From DAOTXN01 sp034435435 (lineage in GTDB: Bacteria > Chloroflexota > Anaerolineae > S140-20), in contig DAOTXN010000122.1 of NCBI GenBank assembly GCA_034435435.1, positions 7,548 to 71,547 on the forward strand: DNA of 64,000 nucleotides, read 5' to 3'. The position numbers and the translations under genes are program-made. The notes under the pieces are model-generated. The model was given only the letters and a program-made list of their open reading frames with translations. It was not told the DNA's origin and searched no databases. Positions within the stretch are counted from its first letter, which is position 1. Every line of letters begins with the position of its first letter. Of the stretch, positions 1 through 9,152 are shown in pieces.

Positions 1-60
1 AAATGGCTGGGCGATTACCGGCCTGTATGATTGCCTCTACAAGAAGGCACCAGCGCCTCG

Positions 61-1992
61 CTATCTCAAAACCAGCGGCAGGTACACGTCCCACCGCACG
101 TCAGAGATGGTGATCCAATACGTGGCGGTATCGCTGCCGCCGCAGTTTTCCGCCGTCAGATCAATCGGGTAATCGCCGGGCGCATCCCAGCGGTAGCCGG
201 CGCTGGGCGCGCCCTGCCCGCTCTCCGGCTCGGGCGACCAGGTGTAGGTGATAGGCGCAGTGGCGACGGAGGGCGTGACGACGGCGCTAAAGAGGTACAG
301 GGTGTTCGTAAAGCCGACCGTGGGGCCGCCGATGCCCACCTCGGTGAGGGCCTCGCAGGCCGACCCGCCCCCCACCACGTACACGTTCATCTGGTTTCTC
401 TCGGCGGCGCTGGGCGTGTCGCCGTCGTAGCCGTCCAGCAGATCCATGTAAGGATAACTGCCGGACCAGGCGGCGGCGGCGGCGTTCTGGTTGACGCGGG
501 TGGCGCTGCGAAACGTGCCGCCGCGCGCGGCGGAGGTCTCGTCGAGGTTCCCGGCCAGCGGGCGCAGGATGTACTCCGAGGCGTACCAGTCCACGGCAAA
601 CGGATCGGTGCTGGCCAGCAGCACGTCCTGGCGTGAGGCGTCTCCCGACGTGTTGTCTACGTAGGCGACCCAGATGGCATCCACGATGTTCAGGTCGGGG
701 GCGCGCACCAGGGCCATCTGTCGCCCTAACAACCCGTAGTCGGTGTCGCCCACGTCCTGGTAGCCCCAGAAAAAGCCGTGCATCTTGTCCCAGCTCTCCC
801 ATTCTTCGTCGCCGGGATCGCCAAAGCGGTTGAGGTGGTCGGAGATGGTGATCCAGCCGATCAGGTTTTTCCAGGCCACCGTGGCCCCGGCCATGCCGTG
901 GCGCTTGAGCACGGGCATGTTGATGAGAGTGAGCTGGTCGGGTTGATAGGCGGCTCCGTCCCACACGCCGTAACGCATACTCACGTAAGCGCCGCCGGTC
1001 GTTTGGAACTTGGGGTACGAGAGTTCGTCGCTGCCGCTCCCGGCGGGGTCTTCGAGCAGGATATAGGCGTCGGTCATGTTGCCGTGATAATATTCCCCTG
1101 TCGGGTAGCCGCTATCGCCGACGTTCCCGCCGCTGACCCGGCTGCCGCTCAGATCGTCCCAACGATACAGCGAGACCGGATAGCTCAGAGATTGGAAAGC
1201 GTCCACCACGTCCTGATAGGTCTGGTCCTGGTCTTGCGAGTTGGCCGGGGTGATGTCCCAGCCCCACACGACCTCCTGGGTGTTTTCGGCGACGACGACT
1301 TCGCCGGTAAAGCCATCGGGGTGTTGCAAGATGCGCCAGATCAGGCCCTTGAGGGCATCGGTGTTAGTGCACAGGCGGCCGGCCCCGTCGCCGTCGCCGT
1401 TGCCGGCCCATTGGTTGTTGATTTTGATCACGACGACGTCGCTCGCGCCCACGACGCCATCGGGGTGGGCCGTAGTTTGATAGAAATAGGTCCCCCGGCT
1501 CTCCATCTCGGCGATCAGGCTGTCCACGCCGGCGTCGCGCAAGGCATAATCGGGATCGTTGCAGGGGGGCGTAGCCGGTAGCGTCCCGCCGTCGAGGCTG
1601 CAATCGGGGACAGGCACGTTTTGCGCCACGAACACGTCCGAGACGGCCGTGGGGCTGGTCCAGCCGGGCAAATCGGCGACCTTGGCCCGCGCAGGCAGGG
1701 TTGGCACGGTGCTGCCCGCCAGCAGAGCCGTCAGCAGCAGCGCCAGGGCCAGCAGGCTCACTCCAACCAGCGAAGCCCGCCGCGCTAAACGTCGAAAGAG
1801 CCAGGTGGCACCGATCACCGAGGCCAGGTAGCCCACAAAGCCGGACGAGGTCGCCAGCGCCGCCCGCTGGCAAGGGTAGGTCAGGCGGCTGGGTTTGCTG
1901 CCGCTGCGCAGCAGCAGCCAGATCAGAGAGCCGAGGCCGAACAGCCAAAAGGTACGCTTTTGGCGCTGGGAAAGACGATGATGAGAATGCAT
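61..1992 (-). CDS. Membrane-anchored DUF362 domain protein with PKD-like domain and YLPLV tail
   Basis: 643 residues. The N-terminus has hydrophobic stretches around residues 14-30, 47-70 and 75-98, so the rest is probably outside the membrane. The body (about 105-500) resembles DUF362: it has a VVVIKINNQW strand, an NMPVLKRHGMAG segment and an AWKNLIGW segment, as in DUF362 proteins that carry the (L)PKLKTH...KN signature. Residues about 560-632 look like a PKD/Ig-like fold. The protein ends VYLPLVLR, shared with other exported proteins here. The start is the ATG with GGAGGTG five bases upstream. The catalytic role of DUF362 proteins is not settled; no 4Fe-4S cysteine motif is visible. It is the last gene of a minus-strand run of exported proteins. 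Confidence 0.8.
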   Translation of the reverse strand: MHSHHRLSQRQKRTFWLFGLGSLIWLLLRSGSKPSRLTYPCQRAALATSSGFVGYLASVIGATWLFRRLARRASLVGVSLLALALLLTALLAGSTVPTLPARAKVADLPGWTSPTAVSDVFVAQNVPVPDCSLDGGTLPATPPCNDPDYALRDAGVDSLIAEMESRGTYFYQTTAHPDGVVGASDVVVIKINNQWAGNGDGDGAGRLCTNTDALKGLIWRILQHPDGFTGEVVVAENTQEVVWGWDITPANSQDQDQTYQDVVDAFQSLSYPVSLYRWDDLSGSRVSGGNVGDSGYPTGEYYHGNMTDAYILLEDPAGSGSDELSYPKFQTTGGAYVSMRYGVWDGAAYQPDQLTLINMPVLKRHGMAGATVAWKNLIGWITISDHLNRFGDPGDEEWESWDKMHGFFWGYQDVGDTDYGLLGRQMALVRAPDLNIVDAIWVAYVDNTSGDASRQDVLLASTDPFAVDWYASEYILRPLAGNLDETSAARGGTFRSATRVNQNAAAAAWSGSYPYMDLLDGYDGDTPSAAERNQMNVYVVGGGSACEALTEVGIGGPTVGFTNTLYLFSAVVTPSVATAPITYTWSPEPESGQGAPSAGYRWDAPGDYPIDLTAENCGGSDTATYWITISDVRWDVYLPLVLR

Positions 1993-2047
1993 GTTTCACC
2001 TCCAAGTACAGATCAGGGTGCATTTCACTTTCGACAGACTGCCAGGG

Positions 2048-4339
2048 TCAGTTCCTGATCACCAACGGCAGGTAGACTCGGAAGCGGGCCAAGACGGCCA
2101 GCGCGTCGTCGTCGTAACCGGCCACGTAAACGTGGGCGCCATCAGGGCTGACGGCCACCCCATCGGCCGTGTTCAGACCGTCCACCCCGCCGACGCCGTC
2201 CTGGTAGGCCGCCGCGAAGGCCAGGCTGCCGTCGTCCGCCGAGCGTTCAAAGACGGCCAGCGCGTCGTCGTACTGGCTGGCGACGTAGACCTGGCGGCCG
2301 TCGGGGCTGATGGCCAACGCGCGGGCGCCGTTCAAGCCGTCCACACCGTCCACGCCGTCCTGCGCCATGCCCAGATAGGTCAGCATCCCGCTGGATGGAT
2401 TGCGCCAAAAGATGGCGACCGCGTCGTCCAGGCGGCCGGCCACGTAGACGTAACTCCCGTCGGGGCTGACGGCGACCGAGTTGGCGCCGTCCAGACCGTC
2501 CACGCCGGGGTCGCTGTCTTTGACCACGCCCTCGTAACCCAGCGCGCCGCCGGTCCAGCGGAAAACGGCCACAGCGGCGGCGGTGTAGCCGGTCACGTAA
2601 AAGTTGAGCCCATCCGGGCTGGCGGCCACCGCGTATGCGCCGTCCAGGCCATCAACGCCGACGTCGCTATCAAACACGGCTTGCCTGAAGGTCAGCGCGC
2701 CGCTGCCGACGTCGCGGTCAAAGATGGCCACGGCGTCGTCCACGTCGCTGGCGACGTAGAGCAGGCTGCCATCGGGGCTGAAGGCGAGGGCGCGCGCTCC
2801 GTCCAGGCCGTTTATGGGCAGGGTGTCGGTGTAGGTCGCCGCGTGCTCCAGCCAGCTACAACCAGATTGTCGTTCAAAGGCGACCACGGCGTCGTCGTCG
2901 TGGCCGGCCACGTAGACGTGCCAGCCATCTGGGCTGACGGCCACGCCGACGGCGCCGTTCAGACCGTCCACGTAATCCGCCGACAGGTTGTGCTCGTAGG
3001 TCAGGCCTCCAGTGGCGGCGTCTCGGCTGAAAAAGGCGACGGCGTCGTCGTCATAGCCCGCCGCGTAGACGCAGCCGCTGGAGCCGACGGCCACGCCGAC
3101 GGCGCCCTCCAGGCCATCCCCGCTTTGCTGCTCTTCGATGATCGTCAACGAGCCGGCGCTGGCGTCAAAGACCTCCACCGCGCCATAGCTCCAGGATGCC
3201 ACGTAGAGATGGTCGTCGTCCTGGTCGAGGGTGATCCAGTAGGGCGACTGCATCTCGTTGACGCCGTTGCTCCAATTTCTCACCATCCCGGCGTAGCTGA
3301 GCGCGCCATCGGTGGGGTTGCGCGTGAATATCGCCACGGCGTGGTCGTCGTCCCCGGCTACATAGACGTGCGTCCCGGCGTGGCTGACGGCGACCGCCCA
3401 CGCGCCGGCCAGCCCGTCCACGCCGGCGATGTCGTCGAACTCGGCCTCCACAAAGGTCAGCGCGCCGGTGGCAGCATCCCGCTTAAAGGCCGCCACTGCG
3501 TGGTCGTGCGCCCCCGCCACGTAAACGTTGGCCCCGTCGGCGCTGACGGTGACGTGGATCGCCCCGTCCAGCCCATCTACGCCGCCCACGCCATCCTGCG
3601 CCGCGCCCAAGAAGGTCAGTTCCCCGGTCGTGGCGTCGCGCTCAAAAGTTGTGACCGTGTCGTTGCCGTGGTTCGCGGCGTAGACGTGTTTTCCTTCCGG
3701 GCTGATGGCCAGCGAATAGGTCTCATCCAGGCCAGATGCAGCGCCCTCGGCCTCCACGAAGGTCAGCGCGCCGGTGGATGGGTCGCGGCTAAAGACCGAG
3801 ACGGCGCCGTCGCCCCAACTGGCGACATAGACGTGGCCGCCGTCCGGGCTGACGACCACTCCGTAGGCGGCGTTGAGGCTAATGATGCCGCCCACCTCGT
3901 CCTGGTGGGCCTCCACGAAGGTCAGCTTGCCGGCGGCGTCCCGGCGAAAGACGGTCAGCGCGTCGTCCCGCCAGCTTGTCACGTAGACGTGCCCACCATC
4001 GGGGCTGACGGTCACCCCCATTGCGCCTTCCAGCGCGACGGCCCCGCCGGCGCCGTCCCGTTTCACCTCGACGAAGGCCAACCGGCCAGAGGAGTCGTCG
4101 CGGCGAAAGACGGTCACGGCGTCGTCGATGGAACTGGCGACATAGAGGTATTGTTCGTCGGGGCTGAGGGCGATGCAGGCCGCGCCCTCCAGACCCGCGT
4201 CAAACACGGCCTGGACGAAGCCGAGTGCGCCAGGAGAGGCAGCGGCGGCGCTCGACGACGCTGCGCCGGATGCCAGAGCCGGGAACAGGGCCAATGTCAG
4301 TATGAGAAACGGTAAAGCACAGGAACGCAGTTTCACCAT
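2048..4339 (-). CDS. Exported beta-propeller protein, 14 YVA-type repeats
   Basis: 763 residues with a signal peptide of about 25 residues ending near ALASGAASS. After it come 14 tandem repeats of about 50 residues, each built as LTFVEA...DGLDGA..VAVSPDG.HVYVAG.DDDAVAVFxRD. This is the lactonase/YncE-type beta-propeller repeat. Fourteen units fit two seven-bladed propellers in one chain. The protein ends VYLPLVIRN. The start has AAGGAGG upstream. Such propellers bind partners or ligands at the cell surface; I see no catalytic signature, so function is unknown. The nucleotide repeats also create a long antisense open frame that I do not believe is a gene. It lies 55 bases upstream of the DUF362 gene on the same strand. 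Confidence 0.85.
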   Translation of the reverse strand: MVKLRSCALPFLILTLALFPALASGAASSSAAAASPGALGFVQAVFDAGLEGAACIALSPDEQYLYVASSIDDAVTVFRRDDSSGRLAFVEVKRDGAGGAVALEGAMGVTVSPDGGHVYVTSWRDDALTVFRRDAAGKLTFVEAHQDEVGGIISLNAAYGVVVSPDGGHVYVASWGDGAVSVFSRDPSTGALTFVEAEGAASGLDETYSLAISPEGKHVYAANHGNDTVTTFERDATTGELTFLGAAQDGVGGVDGLDGAIHVTVSADGANVYVAGAHDHAVAAFKRDAATGALTFVEAEFDDIAGVDGLAGAWAVAVSHAGTHVYVAGDDDHAVAIFTRNPTDGALSYAGMVRNWSNGVNEMQSPYWITLDQDDDHLYVASWSYGAVEVFDASAGSLTIIEEQQSGDGLEGAVGVAVGSSGCVYAAGYDDDAVAFFSRDAATGGLTYEHNLSADYVDGLNGAVGVAVSPDGWHVYVAGHDDDAVVAFERQSGCSWLEHAATYTDTLPINGLDGARALAFSPDGSLLYVASDVDDAVAIFDRDVGSGALTFRQAVFDSDVGVDGLDGAYAVAASPDGLNFYVTGYTAAAVAVFRWTGGALGYEGVVKDSDPGVDGLDGANSVAVSPDGSYVYVAGRLDDAVAIFWRNPSSGMLTYLGMAQDGVDGVDGLNGARALAISPDGRQVYVASQYDDALAVFERSADDGSLAFAAAYQDGVGGVDGLNTADGVAVSPDGAHVYVAGYDDDALAVLARFRVYLPLVIRN

Positions 4340-4357
4340 GATCGCCTCCTTCAGATG

Positions 4358-7111
4358 TCAATCTATTTGCCACACGTGCACGATTGGTTTGGCTCCGTCG
4401 GCGTACAGCTCCAGCACGTACAACAGCCCGTTGTCCCGGTCGTAGGCCACGTCGCCGACGCGGTAGCGGCGCTGGTCGCCCCAACCCAGCTCGATCTCGT
4501 CCCACGCGGGCGGGTCGAGGTAGAGGTATTCGTCAACGTCGATGACGGCGTAGGGCTGCGGTTCCCAAGAGTCCAGCGTCCCGGCGGCCACTTGGGCCAG
4601 GTCGGCCGGGTCGTAGAGGATGAATTGGGCGTCGAATCGCGTCGTCCACCAGCCCCGGTTGCTGACGCAATCTATGCCCTCGTCGCAGCAGCCGGTGAAA
4701 TCTTCCGGCGGGCAGGATGAGCCATCGGCCAGGCGGCAGGTGGTAAAGTCGGTCACGGCGGCGTCCACACAAGGGTATTCAGGCCCGTCAGGGTGGATGT
4801 AGCCGTACCAGTACTTGGCGCCGTTGCTTTTGGTCCCGACCAAGAGCACGGCCTGTTTGCCGGAGGAGGTGGCGACCCACGCGCCGCCTTCCCATTCGTC
4901 GGGGTGTTGGTAGCCATCGAGGCAGCGGGTAATTTCCTCGGTATTATAGACGTTTTCGTAAAGCAGCAAAACCGTCTCGGACAGGCGCGCGCCCGACGCC
5001 GGGGCCGATCCATCGGGCAGCCACGGGCGGTAGGCGAATAGCGCCGGTCCCATGCCGCCCTGCCCGCCGTCGCGCATGCGCCCGGTCGCCAGGTAGCGGC
5101 CAGAGGTGTGGGCGTCGGCCCAGGCCGTGGGGATGTCGAACAGGTAGCCGTTGACGCTGTAGAGGTCCTGGTCGCCGATGAACCACACCCCTTGCAGGTC
5201 GGGCGCGTCCAGGGCGGGATTGAACCAGGCGTGGGAAGGCTCGTCCGGCGGCTGGAGATGTTGGCCCCAACACAGGTGGATTAGCGGACCAGTGTCGGGG
5301 TGGTCCAGGTATTGCATACCCACTTTGGGGATCTCTTCCATGTGGGTAAAGTACCCGGCGGTCACGTCGTGAAAGGTCTGGATGAAACCGGCCTGCGGCA
5401 GATCGGCGGGGTTGGCGGCGCTGGCCGGCACCGGAATATCCACTTCAGCCACCTGGTTGCCATCGGGCAGGCCGCCCCAGGCTTGCCGGTCGTGCCCCAT
5501 GACGAACAGCGAGCCGGGGTAGCCGTCGCTGTTGGAGGGGTCGCCGTCGGGATTGAAGGTCATGGCGTTGCCGCCGTAGGCGAAGGTTTGGGGCGGATCG
5601 TCGCCGCCAGGCAAGCGGAATGCGCCCAGGTAGGTCAGATCATCCGGTTGAACCAAAGCGCCGTCCGCCAGGGGCGTAGCATAGTTGTTCAGCACCGCCG
5701 ACAGGTAGACGGTGTGAGTGAGGGTGAGGGTGAGATATTCGTCAGCGCCTACGTCGGGCGCAGGGCCGGCCGGCCGGGCGTCGCCGTCCAAGTCGTCGTC
5801 GCACAGGCCCGCGGCCAGCGGCACGCCCTGGTCAATGGCGGTGTCTGCGCTTTCTGCCAGGTGTAGATCGCCGCCAGCGCCGCCCACAAACAGGGTTAGC
5901 GGCGCGTCCTCCAGATTCCCTTCTAAAAAGGCCACTCCGTCGCGCGCTCGTAGGTTGTGGCTGACCAGATTGTTTACGACTTGGGCGTTTGTGTTGGGCA
6001 GGTTCCATTCGATGGAAGAGAACGGCGCCTGAGTCGAGGCGACGGTGTTGTGCACGGTCTGTGCGCCGCAAGCCTGCCACAGACAGATGCCGCAGTCAAA
6101 GCTATATTCAGAGGCAAACAAGCCGCTATCGTTGGCAAAGACCCAGTTGTTGCGGATAATGCCGCCATAGTGGTCCACGTAGCCCCCGCCGGCGCTGGGG
6201 CAAGGGTCGTCGGGATAGCTGCGTACATTAGCGGCATAGGCGTCTAAACCAAAACCGATCCCCCGGGCGTTGTTGCGCAGCTCGTTCCGTTCGACCAGGG
6301 TATCGCGGGATGCCCGCCAAAAGTGAATGCCGTGTTCGGAAAGGCCGCTTTCACACCAAAACCCTTCGATCAGATTATCGCGGATCGTCCAATCTCGAGA
6401 TTGATGGGCGTCTATGCCGCCGGTGTAGCAATCGTCGCGAATATGAGGGCGTCCAGTGTTGGTCAGCTCGATGTAGGAGCAGGCAATGATGCCGCTATCC
6501 GTAAAGTATTGCGCATTTTCGTTGATGTAGGGATTGATCTTGATGGCTTGCTGTCCAGGGTCGATGATGTGAACGTTGTAAATGAGGGTGTTGAGCGTGT
6601 CGCTGCTGTTGCTGGACATCACGTGAATGGGATGGTCGTAGGCCTCGCGCAGTGTCAGATTGGCGATGGTGACGTCGGAGGCGACGATCTGGATGATCTC
6701 GGTGGTGATATAATTGCCGTCCAGTATGACGTTTTCGCGGTCGCCGTTGAGTGAGCGCAGCGTTACGTTGGGCACATCGAAGCGCAGGTAGACGCCATCC
6801 AGGTGATACACGCCGTCGGCAACCAGGATGGTGTCTCCTGAAACGGCGTTGTCCACCGCAGTTTGCAACTCGGCCACGGTGGAGACGGTCACGCTGGGTC
6901 CGGTGGGGGCGGGGAAGGGAGGGCAAGGGTCGGCGGCGTTGGCTGCGGCGATAGAGGCATTGTCCTGAGCTTGTCGAAGGATGAGGCGCGCCGATGGGAT
7001 GGCGGCGGGGGCGGTGTCGGCTGTGGCGCTGGAGCGCGCTGTGCAAGCTGCGCCGATCAGCGTCAACCACAGGATCGCCAGTGTGCAGCGTACAGGGAGG
7101 CGAGTTTCCAT
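4358..7111 (-). CDS. Exported right-handed beta-helix protein fused to a second extracellular domain
   Basis: 917 residues. The N-terminus is a signal peptide (LAILWLTLIGAAC), possibly a lipoprotein although the lipobox is weak. Residues about 75-440 read as a right-handed beta-helix: an AELQTAVDNAVSGDTILVADG opening is followed by many N-x-I/V rungs, as in pectate-lyase-like and 'choice-of-anchor Q' proteins, closing with APDVGADEY. Near residue 467 comes HTVYLSAVLNNY, a degenerate copy of the C-terminal tail of the neighbours. Another about 430 residues follow, starting LTYLGAFRLPGG and rich in W/Y and Cys, which I do not recognise. The layout suggests fusion of two secreted proteins. Carbohydrate binding or cleavage is plausible for the helix, but no active site could be assigned. 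Confidence 0.75.
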   Translation of the reverse strand: METRLPVRCTLAILWLTLIGAACTARSSATADTAPAAIPSARLILRQAQDNASIAAANAADPCPPFPAPTGPSVTVSTVAELQTAVDNAVSGDTILVADGVYHLDGVYLRFDVPNVTLRSLNGDRENVILDGNYITTEIIQIVASDVTIANLTLREAYDHPIHVMSSNSSDTLNTLIYNVHIIDPGQQAIKINPYINENAQYFTDSGIIACSYIELTNTGRPHIRDDCYTGGIDAHQSRDWTIRDNLIEGFWCESGLSEHGIHFWRASRDTLVERNELRNNARGIGFGLDAYAANVRSYPDDPCPSAGGGYVDHYGGIIRNNWVFANDSGLFASEYSFDCGICLWQACGAQTVHNTVASTQAPFSSIEWNLPNTNAQVVNNLVSHNLRARDGVAFLEGNLEDAPLTLFVGGAGGDLHLAESADTAIDQGVPLAAGLCDDDLDGDARPAGPAPDVGADEYLTLTLTHTVYLSAVLNNYATPLADGALVQPDDLTYLGAFRLPGGDDPPQTFAYGGNAMTFNPDGDPSNSDGYPGSLFVMGHDRQAWGGLPDGNQVAEVDIPVPASAANPADLPQAGFIQTFHDVTAGYFTHMEEIPKVGMQYLDHPDTGPLIHLCWGQHLQPPDEPSHAWFNPALDAPDLQGVWFIGDQDLYSVNGYLFDIPTAWADAHTSGRYLATGRMRDGGQGGMGPALFAYRPWLPDGSAPASGARLSETVLLLYENVYNTEEITRCLDGYQHPDEWEGGAWVATSSGKQAVLLVGTKSNGAKYWYGYIHPDGPEYPCVDAAVTDFTTCRLADGSSCPPEDFTGCCDEGIDCVSNRGWWTTRFDAQFILYDPADLAQVAAGTLDSWEPQPYAVIDVDEYLYLDPPAWDEIELGWGDQRRYRVGDVAYDRDNGLLYVLELYADGAKPIVHVWQID
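6963..6981. repeat. Short dispersed repeat tcctgagcttgtcgaagga inside a coding region
   Basis: The 19-base sequence tcctgagcttgtcgaagga lies in the N-terminal linker of the beta-helix protein, where it encodes LRQAQD. From memory this sequence recurs in many bacterial genomes, including Chloroflexota, in genes and spacers, and often encodes LRQAQD or LSLSKD. It sits between the signal peptide and the helix, where an insertion would be tolerated. Only one copy was noticed here. Confidence 0.5.
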
Positions 7112-7214
7112 AGTCAGGCATCCCTTCTAGTTTGCGCGTGGGGGGTGTCAACGGATGGTTCAACGGATAAACGGACATATCCGTTTATCCGTTGGTCATC
7201 CGTTGCTCCCTTTT

Positions 7215-7493
7215 TTATTTCAAGACCAGCGGCAGGTAGACGCTATATTGCCCGCCCAGGCCGCACCAAAAGCCGGAGCACAGGTCGGCGCTGGCGATAC
7301 CGGCCACCGGCTGACCAATGGTGGCGTTCAGGGTGTAGTGGCCGTCGGCGCTCTGCGCGTGTCCGCCCCCGCCGGCGATGACCCAGCGTTCGAGGGTCTG
7401 CGTGGGCGCGCTGGTGTCGGCCCAGACGGGGGTGGTCAGCAAGACGACGCCGACCAGCGCGATGACCAGAAAGGCTGTCTTGTGGCTATTCAT
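7215..7493 (-). CDS. Small exported protein with YLPLV tail
   Basis: 92 residues from the ATG at 7493, which has GGAGG six bases upstream; the more distal ATG at 7508 lacks this. A signal peptide (TAFLVIALVGVVLLTTPVWA) leads to a short mature domain with two Cys (CSGFWC), a Gly-rich AGGGGHAQSADGHYTLNATIGQ segment and the tail VYLPLVLK. The GGGG...S..G.Y.L..TIGQP pattern occurs in many small secreted proteins of Chloroflexota and related phyla; no function is known to me. It follows the tail-fibre-like gene with an 11-base gap, so the two are probably cotranscribed. Confidence 0.75.
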   Translation of the reverse strand: MNSHKTAFLVIALVGVVLLTTPVWADTSAPTQTLERWVIAGGGGHAQSADGHYTLNATIGQPVAGIASADLCSGFWCGLGGQYSVYLPLVLK

Positions 7494-7504
7494 CGCGGCC
7501 TCCG

Positions 7505-8884
7505 TCAATTATGCTCCAGCGTCAGCCGCGCGCCGCCGATATGGAGCCAGGTGGCGTCGCCGATGGGGGTCAGTTGTAGCATCAGGTAGAGGATGCCCGA
7601 GTCCGCGCTCAGGACGTTGTTGGTCGTCAAGTCATAGTGTATGGTGCAGCCGGTCGTGTACGTGTCCTCGTAACACGTGTGGTCGGTGTCGTCGTGGAGG
7701 ATTTCGGCGTAGCAAGAGGCGCAAACGCCGGTCTGCCGGCGGAAGCGAATGTCGGTGATCGAATCCATATCGGTGTCGCCTACCCAGTAAATATCCAACG
7801 CCGAGATGGTGACGTTCTGCCCGTAAAGCGGCCCGGCAATGGTGACGGGAAGCATGACGTACTTGGCCACCGCGGTTTCACCGGGGGTGACGATGGCTCC
7901 ACCGATCGAGTCCAGATCAATGACGGTAGAGTCGGTCTGATGATACGGGCGCAGGCCGTTGCCGCTGATCCAGAGGTACGAGAGGGCGGAGCTTTGGATG
8001 CTGCCGCTTTCGTCCACGTTCAAGATCAGAGTATCGTCCTTGTCGCGGATCTCGAAATCGGCCTCCTCGCCATCGGCGTCGTTGTCCAGGTCGATGCGGA
8101 TGCCGTCGTTGGTGAGCAGGACAATGTCGCTGCTGGCGTAGGCGGGGTCCGAAGTGATCCGGCCATCGTCGCCGGCCGTGGTGTTGGCGTTGCCGCCCAA
8201 AATCAGGTCGGCGCCCAGGTCCACGCCGCGCGCATAGACGCCTGTTCCCCCGGTCGAATCACTCCGCCCGTAGACGCCAAAGTTGGCGCCGCTGGAGGCG
8301 CTGGCATAGCCGAACAGACCACGCCCGCCGGTGGAATGGCTCATGGCATAAACGCCGTAAGAGAGGCCGCTGGCGGCCGTGTTCTCGACGTGGATGCCGT
8401 CCCAACCGGTTTGCTCGCCGATGATTCTCGCCCCGGGCCGCAGGCTGAGGGCGTAGGGCGCGGGCAGTATCTCCTGGCAACCCACCGCCGCGCCCTCGAC
8501 CTGGACGCCCAGCCACAGCCCCTGGCCGTTGACGGAACTGGAAGAGACCTCCAGTGCGACGCTGAACAGTCCATCGCTCACCAATACATCCGGGATGACG
8601 ATGCTGCTGCCTGTGGTAGCAGTGCAGGCCGCGTTGGAGTACAGTTGAAAGGTCATGTCGCGGCTGCCGTTGACCGGGTTGCCGCCCTCTGTCAACATAC
8701 CCTGATAGCTGATGGAGTTGGTGACGATGGCGCTTACAGAGAGGGGAGCGCTGGCGGCGCGTTCGTCTACTGGCTCTCTGGCCTGTGCGGCGACCTTTTG
8801 GCCCGCTCTGCTCGACGCCAGGATCAGAACTATCAACAGCGCCAGAGTCAACAGGCCGAGAATAAAGAAGCGTTTTTTCAACAT
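7505..8884 (-). CDS. Exported tail-fibre-like/adhesin-like protein
   Basis: 459 residues with a signal anchor (FFILGLLTLALLIVLILASS). The segment SISYQGMLTEGGNPVNGSRDMTF (about 55-80) and the following LPAPYALSLRPGA (about 148-160) are typical of surface proteins that start with an 'ISYQG.L...G.PVNG...' domain and continue into trimeric fibre-like repeats. Here YGVYAMSHSTGG, FGVYGRSDSTGG and TGVYARG form three imperfect short repeats, followed by a C-terminal beta-rich region with paired Cys. It probably forms a surface fibre or stalk. The start has GAGGAGG upstream. It lacks the YLPLV tail of its neighbours and ends LTLEHN. Confidence 0.75.
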   Translation of the reverse strand: MLKKRFFILGLLTLALLIVLILASSRAGQKVAAQAREPVDERAASAPLSVSAIVTNSISYQGMLTEGGNPVNGSRDMTFQLYSNAACTATTGSSIVIPDVLVSDGLFSVALEVSSSSVNGQGLWLGVQVEGAAVGCQEILPAPYALSLRPGARIIGEQTGWDGIHVENTAASGLSYGVYAMSHSTGGRGLFGYASASSGANFGVYGRSDSTGGTGVYARGVDLGADLILGGNANTTAGDDGRITSDPAYASSDIVLLTNDGIRIDLDNDADGEEADFEIRDKDDTLILNVDESGSIQSSALSYLWISGNGLRPYHQTDSTVIDLDSIGGAIVTPGETAVAKYVMLPVTIAGPLYGQNVTISALDIYWVGDTDMDSITDIRFRRQTGVCASCYAEILHDDTDHTCYEDTYTTGCTIHYDLTTNNVLSADSGILYLMLQLTPIGDATWLHIGGARLTLEHN

Positions 8885-8964
8885 GGTTAACCTCCTCGTA
8901 AAAAGTTTTGAGCCTCTATGGCCCGTTTTGAACAGTATCGGTCACTTTTGTCCACGCACTAGTG

Positions 8965-9056
8965 GTCTGTCGGAGAACCCTGTAATATAGGGCCTTGTGC
9001 CCGTTTTTGCCCGTTTGTACGCCCACAAGGGGCTAAATTACGTCTCTCCGACAGAC
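8965..9056. repeat. 92-bp palindromic element with 12-bp terminal inverted repeats
   Basis: The ends are gtctgtcggaga and its exact complement tctccgacagac. Inside is a second, imperfect inverted pair, tagggccttgtgcccg against cgcccacaaggggcta, with flanking gtaat/attac. The inner core is the same as in the REP-like repeats next to the transposase gene at 14938-15435 and at 12565-12649. A partial copy, the right half only, lies at 35467-35510. The element fills most of the space between the tail-fibre-like gene and the BTAD regulator. Confidence 0.75.
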
Positions 9057-9152
9057 TGCTAGCGCCGGTTTTCACGCTCAGTATAACCCAGCGCCGTCCG
9101 CGCAGCGTCCATATAGCGTCCACCGAGCGTCTGAAATGATGGATTTGGAAAT

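Noticed and set aside
1991..4315. Long open frame (774 codons) on the plus strand opposite the propeller gene
   Set aside because: It is antisense to a clear repeated propeller gene; GC-rich repeats without stop codons on the other strand create it. It has no domain, signal or ribosome site.
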